DNA from: Aureispira sp050633105
GTDB taxonomy: Bacteria; Bacteroidota; Bacteroidia; Chitinophagales; Saprospiraceae
Assembly (NCBI GenBank): GCA_050633105.1
Contig: JBOEFW010000053.1
Coordinates: 196,923-260,922 of the forward strand
DNA length: 64,000 bases
Direction: 5' to 3'
Program-made: the position numbers and the translations under genes
In this document: positions 54,450 to 62,623 of the stretch, one piece after another
Layout of the letters: every line of letters starts with the position of its first letter
Numbering within the stretch: position 1 is the stretch's first letter
The notes under the pieces: model-generated
Databases searched by the model: none
The model's input: only the letters and a program-made list of their open reading frames with translations
Told to the model about the DNA's origin: nothing

Positions 54450-55067
54450 GATTTTTATTTTAAAAAAAAACAAAACTCTAAAGTATTATTTTTAGCCCCA
54501 TTAATCCTAGAAATAAGGCTATTTTTTAGGGCAGTTCTATGCTCCCCATACCATTTACACTAGGCTCTTTTATGAATACTAACTAGGAACTCCTATACCA
54601 CCATTGTCATTGTCATTGTTGTTGTCCTTCTTTTACTAGTAATAGGTTATTTTGCCAAAATCGATTTTGCCAGCACAAAAAAGAAAAGCACTTGAGAAAA
54701 TTGGCCCAACTCAGGCTATACTAAATACCGTGTAACAGAAGTTCACCTAAATTTTAAGTAGACTGAGTTTTAGCTTCGCTGTTACTTCGTGGTGCCACAA
54801 AAAGTAAACAACGCTTAAGCACTCGCGAAGGGATCTGATCTAATTGCTATAATATAGGAACTAGTCCATTTTACGTGCACGACCGTAGGGACCACGGAGT
54901 AGCAGCGCAGCTCGCTAAAAAGGTCTAGGGGAAATAAACCCCTTGGATACTCCCTGCTTTAATCCAACGTTTTTGAATGGGAAGCGTCTTTGTAGAAAAG
55001 ACTCTTTTCTTAGATGAACTATTTCTTATTTTTTTTACAAAAAATACCTTTCGCCAACCAATTAACT
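54450..55067. other. Intergenic region upstream of the duplicated membrane genes
   Basis: This 618-base stretch lies between divergent DUF1697 and the first duplicated gene. It contains one likely broken small membrane-peptide gene (54572-54695). Around 54760-54960 is a GC-richer patch (for example CGTGGTGCCAC and ACCGTAGGGACCACGG) that may be a degraded repeat or gene. No RNA gene or clear promoter was recognised. Confidence 0.5.
54572..54695 (+). pseudogene. Possible broken small membrane-peptide gene
   Basis: ATG at 54572 begins MNTN then stops, but moving one base near 54585 opens a frame through the TGA at 54693. That frame encodes a strongly hydrophobic helix (TTIVIVIVVVLLLLVIGYFA) followed by a basic tail (KIDFASTKKKST). 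That looks like a single-pass small protein with a one-base frameshift. The total length, 124 bases, is one more than a multiple of three. Chance is possible because the hydrophobic run comes from a (CATTGT)n-like simple sequence. Confidence 0.3.
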
Positions 55068-55598
55068 ATGCAGCATCCACCTTTCTTAATCAAATCGATT
55101 TTAATTGTCTTGTATTGTTGTTGTTGTTGCAGCTTTTCCGCGGTCCCTGCCAAACAAGCTCCCCCTCAAAAAAAACTTTCCGTTAAGGAAAAACGCCAGA
55201 TTCGACAGCAACAACGCCGCCTTTATCGCACTCATAAACAACAGCAACGGCAACAACTAGCCCCTCCAAAAAACCATGCGAAGCTCAACATCATCGGTTT
55301 TATATTAATTATGAGCTCAATTGGCTTTCTTGTCCTTGGGGCCTTTTTTGTTCTAGCTGTTTTTGGAATATTTGGATCTATAGTATCTATAGCTTTAGGG
55401 CTTGTTTTAGGTCTAGCAATAGCCATAATGATTGCAGGGGCTGTTCTTTGTATCTTAGGCTTAATTGGTGCAAAAGAGGCAGATCACCCTAAAAGAGGCT
55501 TTAGTATTGCAGGGCTGATTATAGTAGGAATTCCTATTGTTATCTTACTTATTGTATTATTCGTAGCACTACTTCGTATTCTAAATGTATTAGCTTAA
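55068..55598 (+). CDS. Duplicated membrane protein, copy A (DUF4190-like)
   Basis: A 176-residue membrane protein. It opens with a signal-like helix, IKSILIVLYCCCCCSFSAVPA, holding five Cys in a row coded by TGT/TGC. A Gln/Arg/Lys-rich stretch (about 35-65, KEKRQIRQQQRRLYR) follows. The C-terminal half has three to four hydrophobic segments with Gly-rich turns (NIIGFILIMSSIGFLVLG, GFSIAGLIIVGIPIVILL) reminiscent of DUF4190 proteins. Copy B at 55764 shares the N-terminal half almost exactly and the C-terminal half weakly. I start at ATG 55068 because that start is conserved in both copies. Function unknown. Confidence 0.72.
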   Translation: MQHPPFLIKSILIVLYCCCCCSFSAVPAKQAPPQKKLSVKEKRQIRQQQRRLYRTHKQQQRQQLAPPKNHAKLNIIGFILIMSSIGFLVLGAFFVLAVFGIFGSIVSIALGLVLGLAIAIMIAGAVLCILGLIGAKEADHPKRGFSIAGLIIVGIPIVILLIVLFVALLRILNVLA

Positions 55599-55743
55599 GT
55601 ACTTTAACCTGCTTTTTGCCTTTAGAAAAACTACTTCAATGAACTATTTTTGAAGAGAAAACGTCTTTGTACAAGGGAATATTTCTGAGGTAAACTAATA
55701 GATAGTTTTTATCTAGAGCCAGCATAAGAATAGACCTTTTAAT

Positions 55744-55762
55744 AACCAACCAACCAACCAAC
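55744..55762 (+). repeat. CCAA tetranucleotide repeat just upstream of copy B
   Basis: ACCA is repeated four times in perfect tandem (ACCAACCAACCAACCA) plus a partial unit, ending directly before the ATG of copy B. Copy A has only the single CCAACCA at the same place. Such short tandem repeats can change length by slippage. Confidence 0.7.
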
Positions 55763-55763
55763 T

Positions 55764-56297
55764 ATGCAGTATCCATCCTTCTTAATCAAATCGATTCTAA
55801 TTGTCTTATATTGTTGCTGTTGCAGCTTTTCCGCGGTCCCTGCCAAACAAGCTCCCCCTCAAAAAAAACTTTCCGTTAAGGAAAAACGGCAAATTCGACA
55901 ACAAAAGCGGCAACAACGCCGCCTTTATCGCGCTCATAAGCAACAACAGCAGCGGCAACATTTTCCAAAAAAAAATCATGCTACATTCAACATCCTTGGA
56001 TTTATACTTGTCCTTGGCTCAATGATATTTTTTCTTCTTAGTATGATGGTTGCTTTGATTACTTTTGGCATTTTTGGTTCCGCCATAATCATTGCCTTTA
56101 GTATAATTTTAAGCTTGTCATCAATCATTCTCATAACGGGTATAGTATTCTGTATCATGGGTTTGTCTAAAGCGAAAGAAACAGCACATCCAAAAATAGG
56201 CTTTGGCATTGCGGGACTAGTCATTATAACTGTTGTTGCTCTTATTTTTCTTATGATAATGGTGAGTAATTTCATTTTCCTGCTACTAAATTCATAG
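55764..56297 (+). CDS. Duplicated membrane protein, copy B (DUF4190-like)
   Basis: A 177-residue paralogue of copy A, 165 bases after it on the same strand. Residues 1-65 (IKSILIVLYCCCCSFSAVPA, then KKLSVKEKRQIRQQ) match copy A, with one Cys fewer in the run and a short QKRQ insertion. Over the region coding AVPAKQAPPQKKLSVKEK the DNA is identical for 67 bases (55129-55195 and 55822-55888). In contrast the membrane half is only distantly similar (ILGFILVLGSMIFFLLSMMV; GFGIAGLVIITVVALIFLM). Topology should be the same. The start is preceded by a CCAA repeat. Function unknown. Confidence 0.72.
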   Translation: MQYPSFLIKSILIVLYCCCCSFSAVPAKQAPPQKKLSVKEKRQIRQQKRQQRRLYRAHKQQQQRQHFPKKNHATFNILGFILVLGSMIFFLLSMMVALITFGIFGSAIIIAFSIILSLSSIILITGIVFCIMGLSKAKETAHPKIGFGIAGLVIITVVALIFLMIMVSNFIFLLLNS

Positions 56298-56353
56298 TCT
56301 CTCCAATCTATTAAACAACAATCTTATCCTCATTTAATCCGTTTGCTTTTACC

Positions 56354-56977
56354 ATGTTTCCAACTATTTCTTATTTAGCTTATGAACAACAAGCTCCCCA
56401 AACAGGGAAGCACATTTTAGCCACTCTTCAAGGAGAAAATATTATTGTTTATCAAGCCTATCGGCCTAGTATTGGTCAATATGCGTTGCATCACCAACGC
56501 TTTGGAGGTGATTTTAAGCTCACTCGTATGAGCTGGATTAAACCCAATTTTTTGTGGATGATGTATCGTTCTGGTTGGGGGCAAAAAGAAGGACAAACCT
56601 ATGTCTTAGGGATTGAAATACCTCTTAAATTTTTTATAGAGATTCTCAATGAAAGTGTTGTTTCTTCTTACAAGAAACATCTATACCCAAATAAAGAAGA
56701 TTGGCAAGCCGCCATTGCTCAAAGCGATGTTCGATTGCAATGGGACCCTGATCATCACCCTACAGGAACCAAATTAGATAGAAAAGCTGTACAATTAGGT
56801 TTGCGGGGCGATTTCATCCGACGCTATGCTCAAGAGGAGATCGTTGCCATTCATGATATGCGGCCTTTCATTGCGGAGCAATTGCCCCATTTGAAACGAC
56901 AAAATTGGGACGCTTTGCAGATTCCAGCAGAACAGGTTTTGAATTTGGAAGGAGTGAATCCTAGTTTCTGGCAATAA
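56354..56977 (+). CDS. DUF4291 protein
   Basis: A 207-residue DUF4291 family protein, soluble. Hallmarks are IIVYQAYRPSIGQYALHHQRFGG (about 31-53), TRMSWIKPNFLWMMYRSGWG (about 57-76), VRLQWDPDHHPTGTKLDRKAVQLGLRG (about 127-153) and a closing IPAEQVLNLEG. Family function is not known to me with certainty. It lies 56 bases after copy B of the duplicated membrane genes, on the same strand, but nothing suggests a functional link. Confidence 0.9.
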   Translation: MFPTISYLAYEQQAPQTGKHILATLQGENIIVYQAYRPSIGQYALHHQRFGGDFKLTRMSWIKPNFLWMMYRSGWGQKEGQTYVLGIEIPLKFFIEILNESVVSSYKKHLYPNKEDWQAAIAQSDVRLQWDPDHHPTGTKLDRKAVQLGLRGDFIRRYAQEEIVAIHDMRPFIAEQLPHLKRQNWDALQIPAEQVLNLEGVNPSFWQ

Positions 56978-57060
56978 GATGCCTCTCTATTCCCTAGTAT
57001 AAAAAGGCTCTATAGATTGTCCTTGATCTTTTTATTACCATTTTGGGAAACTAAAACTAC

Positions 57061-57210
57061 TTAGTTCTTTTCATAACGAACCAAGATACAAGAAGCATAA
57101 GGGTAACTGATGTTGTAGTCATACTGTAAATTGACCAAGGCATCAGCCCCTGCTTTTTCGGCTTTTTTACACAGCTTCTTAAGTAATTGTTTGGAGTTAT
57201 TAAAGGGCAT
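57061..57210 (-). pseudogene. Truncated gene remnant abutting rnpB
   Basis: A short frame whose last 50 or so residues (NSKQLLKKLCKKAEKAGADA, then LVNLQYDYN) look like the C-terminal end of a real protein. The AEKxGADALVNLQYDY pattern recalls the YbjQ/heavy-metal-binding family ('A...GANAivgvr'). The frame runs upstream into the 3' end of rnpB, where it stops resembling protein. So the 5' part of the gene is missing at the rnpB boundary. An internal ATG at 57208-57210 would allow a 49-residue product. Either a small intact gene or the remains of one cut by rearrangement. Confidence 0.45.
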
Positions 57211-57248
57211 TCCTATTGCTTTGATGTAAGCATATAGAGAAAGAAAAA

Positions 57249-57637
57249 GCAACTGTAAGCCTATAAGCCGAATTCTGTTCTTGGCAAAAGCCAAGACCCT
57301 ATCATTTATCTAGCATCAACATCACTGTTGACGTCTATCTGCCTACCCTCCAACACAAGCGAGCAACTTGCTGAGCACCGAAGTGCTCTTGTTGGTATAC
57401 ATGACATTTCAACACACAAGGTTTATCCCCATTTAGTGTTACCACTAAGCAGCGTGCGCTCTTACCGCACGTTTTCACCCTTACTCTTTGCTTGCGCTTA
57501 GAGCGGTAATTTTCTGTGACACTCTCTGTCTTCTGATTACTCAGAATCCCATCCGTTAGATGGTGTGCCGCTCTGCGTTGTTCGGACTTTCCTCATTTCC
57601 GACTAGTCGGAACCGCGATAGGGCGGCCTACAGTTGC
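57249..57637 (-). ncRNA. rnpB: RNase P RNA (bacterial class A)
   Basis: The catalytic RNA subunit of RNase P, about 389 bases on the minus strand. The universally conserved 5' segment GAGGAAAGTCCGAAC (CR-I) and the 3' signature ACAGAATTCGGCTTATAG (CR-V region) are present. The P1 helix is clear: GCAACTGTAGGCC at the 5' end (57637-57625) pairs with GGCTTACAGTTGC at the 3' end (57261-57249) with one G-U pair. T-rich sequence directly after P1 may end transcription. The protein partner rnpA is 5.6 kb away on the plus strand. Ends are set by P1. Confidence 0.95.
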
Positions 57638-58047
57638 GTCTGCAAAGGTAGGGTATTTTTTAGGGAAATAAATAAGTTAAGTAAGACTAAAATTGCTTTA
57701 TTTTTCAACCCTCATCCAATGTTAAAACAGCTGCTTGAAATAGGTTTTTAGAGCTTTTCGACGATTGTCAAGGCTGTTATCTAAGGATCTACACTCTCTA
57801 ATGATTAGGAATAAATAGCAAATTATACTAAAAACATTAAGTCTAGAACTATTCTAAATAAAAATAGTGTACAAATAAGCATTACCATAGGTTGCAAAAT
57901 TGCTGTTGAATAGATATTTTGCATGATGTCGCTTCGCTAACAGCCTTGTGTTGTTGCAACGGGTCAGTCGGCAGGGAGGCATTCTTTCTTATTATGGAGA
58001 CGCTCCTCAAAGCACCTACTATTCAAAACTAAAATTTTTTCTACAAA
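57638..58047. other. Intergenic region between rnpB and sdhC
   Basis: This 410-base region separates two divergently transcribed genes, rnpB (minus) and sdhC (plus). It contains the rnpB promoter and two opposite copies of TAACAGCCTTG (57768-57778 on minus; 57945-57955 on plus). A weak sdh promoter candidate is GTTG, 19 bases, ATATTTTG near 57890-57921. No coding frame is convincing. Confidence 0.5.
57643..57650 (-). promoter_or_regulatory. -7 element of rnpB
   Basis: Read on the minus strand, TACCTTTG matches TAnnTTTG exactly and ends 5 bases before the P1 helix begins, as expected for transcription starting at the mature 5' end. I see no good TTTG at -33. Confidence 0.7.
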
Positions 58048-58761
58048 ATGAAGTGGATTATTGATTTTTTACTGTCGTCTTTGGGTAAGAAGCTGGTAAT
58101 GAGTTTGACAGGGTTATTTTTGTGCTCTTTCTTAATTATGCATATGATTGGTAATCTTCAATTATTTGTACCTGATGGAGGATTGACATTCAATGCCTAT
58201 GCTTATTTCATGACACACAACCCCTTGATTAAAACAATTTCTTATGGTTTGTATGCAGGTATTTTATTACATGCTTTCCAAGGAATTTTAATCACTATGC
58301 AAAATAGAAAAGCAAAAGGTGGTAAATATCAAGGTAAAGATATTTCGGCTACCAAAGCAAAAGCAGCTTCTCGTAACATGGCCGCTTTAGGTTTATTGGT
58401 TTTTGCCTTTTTAGGATTACACATGGTTCAATTCTGGGGTGTCATGCACTTTAGTACTTGGCCAGAAAATGGGGAGATACTACCAGGCGTACAGGCTTTT
58501 GATGCTGCTGGAAATAAAAATCTATATGGGTTAGTTTCAGCAGCTTTTGCACAGGCTTGGGTGGTAATTTTCTATCTAGTAGCATTAGTTGCTTTAGCTC
58601 TACACTTATTACATGGATTTTGGTCAGCGTTCCAAACGCTAGGACTTAGTAACACAAAATATGAACCGATCATTCGTGGTGCAGGGGCTGGCTTTGCGAT
58701 CCTTATACCTTTAGGTTTTGCAGCAATGCCTATTTTCTTTTACATTACTTCCTTGTCGTAG
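58048..58761 (+). CDS. sdhC: Succinate dehydrogenase cytochrome b subunit
   Basis: A 237-residue di-haem b-type membrane anchor of succinate:quinone oxidoreductase, of the single-subunit type found in Bacteroidota (TIGR02046). Five hydrophobic segments hold the axial His candidates: LCSFLIMHMIGNLQLF (about 24-40), GLYAGILLHAFQGI (about 70-84), GLHMVQFWGV, and LVALALHLLHGFWSAFQ (about 185-201). It accepts electrons from the SdhB subunit and passes them to menaquinone. First gene of the sdhC-sdhA-sdhB operon, 101 bases before sdhA. Confidence 0.94.
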   Translation: MKWIIDFLLSSLGKKLVMSLTGLFLCSFLIMHMIGNLQLFVPDGGLTFNAYAYFMTHNPLIKTISYGLYAGILLHAFQGILITMQNRKAKGGKYQGKDISATKAKAASRNMAALGLLVFAFLGLHMVQFWGVMHFSTWPENGEILPGVQAFDAAGNKNLYGLVSAAFAQAWVVIFYLVALVALALHLLHGFWSAFQTLGLSNTKYEPIIRGAGAGFAILIPLGFAAMPIFFYITSLS

Positions 58762-58862
58762 TAGTTTAATTATTTGTTGAAGTAGTTGATGAAAGATGGA
58801 TAACTGATCCGTCAAACTCCTACTCTCTCTTTTTTATTTTTGAACCAAATTCATTCTATTGC

Positions 58863-60881
58863 ATGAAAAAGTTTCAGTCAAATGTACCAGAAAGCGCAAC
58901 GCTGGCAGAGAAGTGGACGGAATACCGTTCAACAATGCCACTAGTCGCTCCCAATAACAAACGTAACATTGAAATTATTGTCGTTGGCACTGGTCTAGCA
59001 GGTGCTTCTGCTGCTGCTACACTCGGCGAATTGGGTTACCGCGTCAAGGCGCTTTGTTTTCATGACAGCCCACGTCGTGCTCACAGTATTGCAGCCCAAG
59101 GAGGGATCAATGCTGCTAAAAATTACCAAAATGATGGAGATTCTGTCTACCGTTTATTTTATGATACCGTAAAAGGAGGAGATTATCGTTCTCGCGAGGC
59201 TAATGTACACCGTCTAGCAGAAGTATCTCGTAACATCATTGACCAATGTGTGGCACAAGGTGTTCCTTTCGCAAGAGAATATGGAGGTAGTTTGGCGAAC
59301 CGCTCGTTTGGTGGGGTGCAAGTATCTCGTACGTTTTATGCACGTGGTCAAACAGGCCAACAATTGTTGATTGGTGCTTATAGCGCACTTTCTAGACAAA
59401 TTTCTCTAGGCAATGTAGAAATGTACAACCGCCATGAGATGTTAGATTTAGTTGTTGTTGATGGCAAAGCACGTGGTATTATTGCCCGTAATTTAATCAA
59501 AGGAACCTTGGAGCGTTTTGGCGCCCATGCCGTTGTTTTAGCTTCTGGTGGTTATGGTAATGTCTACTACTTGTCTACCAATGCGATGGCGTCTAATGTA
59601 ACGGCTGCTTGGTCGGCCCACAAACGTGGTGCTTTCTTTGCCAATCCTTGTTTCTGTCAAATTCATCCTACTTGTATTCCTGTATCTGGAGATTACCAAT
59701 CGAAACTGACTTTAATGTCAGAGTCCTTGCGTAATGATGGGCGTGTATGGGTTCCTAAACACAAAAAAGATGTAGAGTTATTACGTCAAGGAAAAATGAA
59801 GCCAACTGAATTGGCAGAAGAAGACAGGGATTATTACTTAGAGCGTATTTATCCTGCTTTTGGTAACTTGGTTCCTCGTGATGTTGCTTCTAGAGCGGCT
59901 AAATATCGCTGTGATGATGGACATGGAGTAGGTACTACTGGCTTGTCTGTTTACCTAGACTTTGCAGCAGCGATTGATCGTTATGGACATTCCGCAGCGG
60001 TTTCTGCTGGCATGGGAAACCCTAGTGACGAAGAAATCAAACGCATGGGTCGTGCCGTTGTAGAGAAGAAATACGGTAACCTATTTGAGATGTATGAGAA
60101 GATCACAGGAGAAGATCCTTATTATACACCCATGCGTATTTATCCTGCTATTCACTACACAATGGGTGGTGTTTGGGTGGATTATAACTTAGAAACGTCT
60201 GTTCCTGGCTTATTTGCAACAGGAGAAGCTAATTTTTCTGATCATGGTGCAAACCGTTTAGGAGCTTCTGCTTTAATGCAAGGTTTGGCAGATGGTTATT
60301 TTGTACTGCCGTACACTATTGGTGTTTTCTTGAGCAAAGAAATTCGTACACCAATCATTGATACCAACAGTAAAGAATTTGAAGAAGCAGAACAAAGCAT
60401 TCAAAAGAAAATTCGCCAACTACTCAGCATCAAAGGAACGCGCTCGGTAGAATCTTTCCACAGAGAATTAGGAGTAGATGTCATGTGGGAACACTGTGGT
60501 ATGGCTCGTAATGCAGAGGGGTTGCGAGAAGGGCGTCGAAAAGTAAGAGACTTACGCGATCGTTTCTGGAAAGAGGTATCTATTCCACACAACGATGCTG
60601 AAGGACTAGAATTTAATCCAGAATTAGAAAAAGCATTACGTGTTGCTGACTTTATGGAGTTAGCAGAATTGATGATGGTTGATGCTTTGGATAGAAATGA
60701 ATCTTGTGGTGGTCACTTCCGTGATGAGTATGCAACAGCAGAAGGAGAAGCCGTTCGTAATGATGAGGATTTTGCTTATGTCTCTGCTTGGGAATATACT
60801 GGTATGGGAAATGATCCTGTTCTACACAAAGAGGAATTAGAGTTCAAAGACATTGAATTGAAAACACGTTCTTACAAGTAA
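58863..60881 (+). CDS. sdhA: Succinate dehydrogenase / fumarate reductase flavoprotein subunit
   Basis: The 672-residue FAD-bearing catalytic subunit that oxidises succinate to fumarate. The dinucleotide-binding start is EIIVVGTGLAGASAAATLGELG (about 37-58). The His that binds FAD covalently lies in RAHSIAAQGGINAA (about 76-89). The capping domain, active-site HPTC, GLFATGEANFSDHGANRLGASAL and the C-terminal helical domain (MWEHCGMARNAEGL) are all in place. Length matches the Bacteroidota type, slightly longer than the E. coli protein. Strong codon bias and clear operon position suggest high expression (inference). Confidence 0.96.
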   Translation: MKKFQSNVPESATLAEKWTEYRSTMPLVAPNNKRNIEIIVVGTGLAGASAAATLGELGYRVKALCFHDSPRRAHSIAAQGGINAAKNYQNDGDSVYRLFYDTVKGGDYRSREANVHRLAEVSRNIIDQCVAQGVPFAREYGGSLANRSFGGVQVSRTFYARGQTGQQLLIGAYSALSRQISLGNVEMYNRHEMLDLVVVDGKARGIIARNLIKGTLERFGAHAVVLASGGYGNVYYLSTNAMASNVTAAWSAHKRGAFFANPCFCQIHPTCIPVSGDYQSKLTLMSESLRNDGRVWVPKHKKDVELLRQGKMKPTELAEEDRDYYLERIYPAFGNLVPRDVASRAAKYRCDDGHGVGTTGLSVYLDFAAAIDRYGHSAAVSAGMGNPSDEEIKRMGRAVVEKKYGNLFEMYEKITGEDPYYTPMRIYPAIHYTMGGVWVDYNLETSVPGLFATGEANFSDHGANRLGASALMQGLADGYFVLPYTIGVFLSKEIRTPIIDTNSKEFEEAEQSIQKKIRQLLSIKGTRSVESFHRELGVDVMWEHCGMARNAEGLREGRRKVRDLRDRFWKEVSIPHNDAEGLEFNPELEKALRVADFMELAELMMVDALDRNESCGGHFRDEYATAEGEAVRNDEDFAYVSAWEYTGMGNDPVLHKEELEFKDIELKTRSYK

Positions 60882-61013
60882 GGTACTCCACTCCCCGATT
60901 ATTCGGGACAAGCACCATTCGCTAAAGGAATGTTTAATAGTCTTCTATTCTTAGAGACCTGTTGAATCTTTAGCTACTTGATTAATTTTTTCTTAAAAAA
61001 ACAATAGAGACTT

Positions 61014-61790
61014 ATGGCTCACGGAAATATAAAAGTAAATCTGTTTGTTTGGAGACAAACTGGTGAGAACGATCCTAACGCTGGCATTCGCTCTTATCCT
61101 AATGTTGCTATCAATACCCACATGTCCTTCTTAGAAATGTTGGATGTACTCAATGCACACATCATTGATAATCTTGGCCAGTATCCTGAAGGCCCTGTTG
61201 CCTTTGAGCATGACTGTAGAGAGGGGATTTGTGGTTCTTGTAGTTTAGTTATCAATGGTCGTCCACATGGCCCAATGAAAGGAACTACGGCTTGTCAATT
61301 GCACATGCGCCACTACAATGATGGCGATAGTATATACATTGAACCGTTTAAAGCGGCTTCTTTTCCAGTAATCAAAGATTTGGTGGTGGATAGAAGTTCT
61401 TTTGATCGTATTATCCAATCTGGTGGGTACATTTCTGTTAATACAGGAGGGGCACCTGATGGTAATGCTATCCCAGTAGCACAAGCTTCTTCTACAGAAG
61501 CTATGGATGCTGCGGCTTGTATTGGCTGTGGTGCTTGTGTGGCAGCTTGCCCTAACGCTTCTGCTATGCTCTTTACTTCCGCCAAAGTATCTCACTTGGC
61601 AATCTTGCCACAAGGAGAATCGGAAGCACAGAAACGTGTCAAACGTATGGTTTCACAAATGGACAAAGAAGGCTTCGGCTACTGCTCTAATGTTGGAGCT
61701 TGTGAAGCAGAGTGTCCTAAAGAAATTTCTATCGAAAACATCGCTCGCATGAACCGCCAGTACTTTGGTGCGGTTGTATCAAAAGATTAA
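61014..61790 (+). CDS. sdhB: Succinate dehydrogenase / fumarate reductase iron-sulfur subunit
   Basis: A 258-residue electron-transfer subunit. The [2Fe-2S] centre uses CREGICGSCS (about 64-73) plus the later GTTAC. The [4Fe-4S] and [3Fe-4S] centres use CIGCGACVAACP (about 169-180) and the later CSNVGACEAECPKEI. It carries electrons from the flavoprotein to the cytochrome b subunit. Last gene of the operon, ending at the terminator at 61828-61862. Confidence 0.96.
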   Translation: MAHGNIKVNLFVWRQTGENDPNAGIRSYPNVAINTHMSFLEMLDVLNAHIIDNLGQYPEGPVAFEHDCREGICGSCSLVINGRPHGPMKGTTACQLHMRHYNDGDSIYIEPFKAASFPVIKDLVVDRSSFDRIIQSGGYISVNTGGAPDGNAIPVAQASSTEAMDAAACIGCGACVAACPNASAMLFTSAKVSHLAILPQGESEAQKRVKRMVSQMDKEGFGYCSNVGACEAECPKEISIENIARMNRQYFGAVVSKD

Positions 61791-61827
61791 TACTCTACCA
61801 GTGTCCGCTGGACACTTAGAAAGTATA

Positions 61828-61862
61828 AAGCGCTTCTACTCTTTGAGTGGAAGCGCTTTTTT
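61828..61862 (+). terminator. Intrinsic terminator of the sdh operon
   Basis: AAAGCGCTTCTACTC (61828-61842), loop TTT, GAGTGGAAGCGCTTT, then TTT. A 15-bp stem with one G-U pair, 37 bases after the sdhB stop. A shorter perfect palindrome (GTGTCC-GCT-GGACAC, 61801-61815) lies just before it. Confidence 0.92.
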
Positions 61863-61913
61863 GTTGGAGGGATTCCTTTTTTTGAAAAAGAAAGGAGCCG
61901 TAGGGGCAAAAAA

Positions 61914-61946
61914 AAAAGAGAGAACCATAGGGGTAGCCTCTCTTTT
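61914..61946 (+). terminator. Second, weaker terminator-like hairpin
   Basis: AAAAGAGAG (61914-61922) pairs perfectly with CTCTCTTTT (61938-61946) around a 15-base loop. It may back up the sdh terminator. Confidence 0.5.
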
Positions 61947-62332
61947 GATTCCTTACGGAATTTTACATAACCAATACTGTAAGCTTCAGTGGGGTTCCAC
62001 TCACAATAAAATTTAGATTGGTACGACTAAGATAATATAGTTGTACCGTTCTTGTATTACTCATTTAGGGTAAAATAACAAACAAGTGATTCTGTCTTAG
62101 AACGACGCAAACCTAAGTCTGGAGGATGCTTGCGAGCCTAAATTAACAGCCTTGTTTTTTGTCACTCGAAAATGACTACAATAGATGCTAATAGTTTCTA
62201 TTCCCCCCTATGACAAGCACTTCTTGGAAAGGTTGGAATTGAAAACGTACTTTTTTTATTTTTTTTTATTTTCTTGAAAATAGAGGAAGAGGAAGGCTGT
62301 TCTTGGGCTCGACAGCTCACTATAGGGCATAC

Positions 62333-62363
62333 AAAAAGGGAAGATTTCCTCCTAAATCTTCCC
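62333..62363 (-). terminator. Intrinsic terminator read from the minus strand
   Basis: GGGAAGATTT (62338-62347) and AAATCTTCCC (62354-62363) are exact complements around a 6-base loop. Read on the minus strand, TTTTTGT follows. It lies 261 bases beyond the SDR stop, implying a long 3' untranslated region or a separate minus-strand transcript. Confidence 0.75.
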
Positions 62364-62623
62364 TCTTGTCTTTTCCGAAGAAAAGGTTCAATCGAAACCA
62401 ATAGCGGTATCTATTTAATGTTAGATTGAATTATACATATAGTATCGTACTACAACACAAAGCCCTCCGGCCTTGCATCTAACTAGACGACAATAGAATT
62501 TTACAAATGGTTGCAAGGCTTAATAAAAATTGTCATCTTTTTTTATAACGTTATAAATAGAGCTTTATTTTAGTTCTTTTTGTCATTCGTTACGCTAATA
62601 AATCCTAGTTCTGTATATCTCAC

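Larger units (their letters stand above)
61791..62623. other. Long intergenic region with several hairpins
   Basis: This 833-base region lies between sdhB (plus) and the convergent SDR gene (minus). It holds three terminator-like hairpins (61828-61862, 61914-61946, 62333-62363), a small GTGTCC palindrome at 61801 and one copy of TAACAGCCTTG (62142-62152). No convincing gene, tRNA or known RNA family was recognised. Confidence 0.55.

Noticed and set aside
55976..56275. Minus-strand 99-codon frame
   Set aside because: Antisense of the hydrophobic half of copy B. The Met/Ile-rich product is a by-product of AT-rich membrane codons.
57560..57751. Open frame of 63 codons on the plus strand
   Set aside because: It covers the complement of the conserved 5' half of rnpB.
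62198..62401. Minus-strand 67-codon frame
   Set aside because: Runs through a strong terminator hairpin and a poly-Lys stretch from homopolymer DNA.
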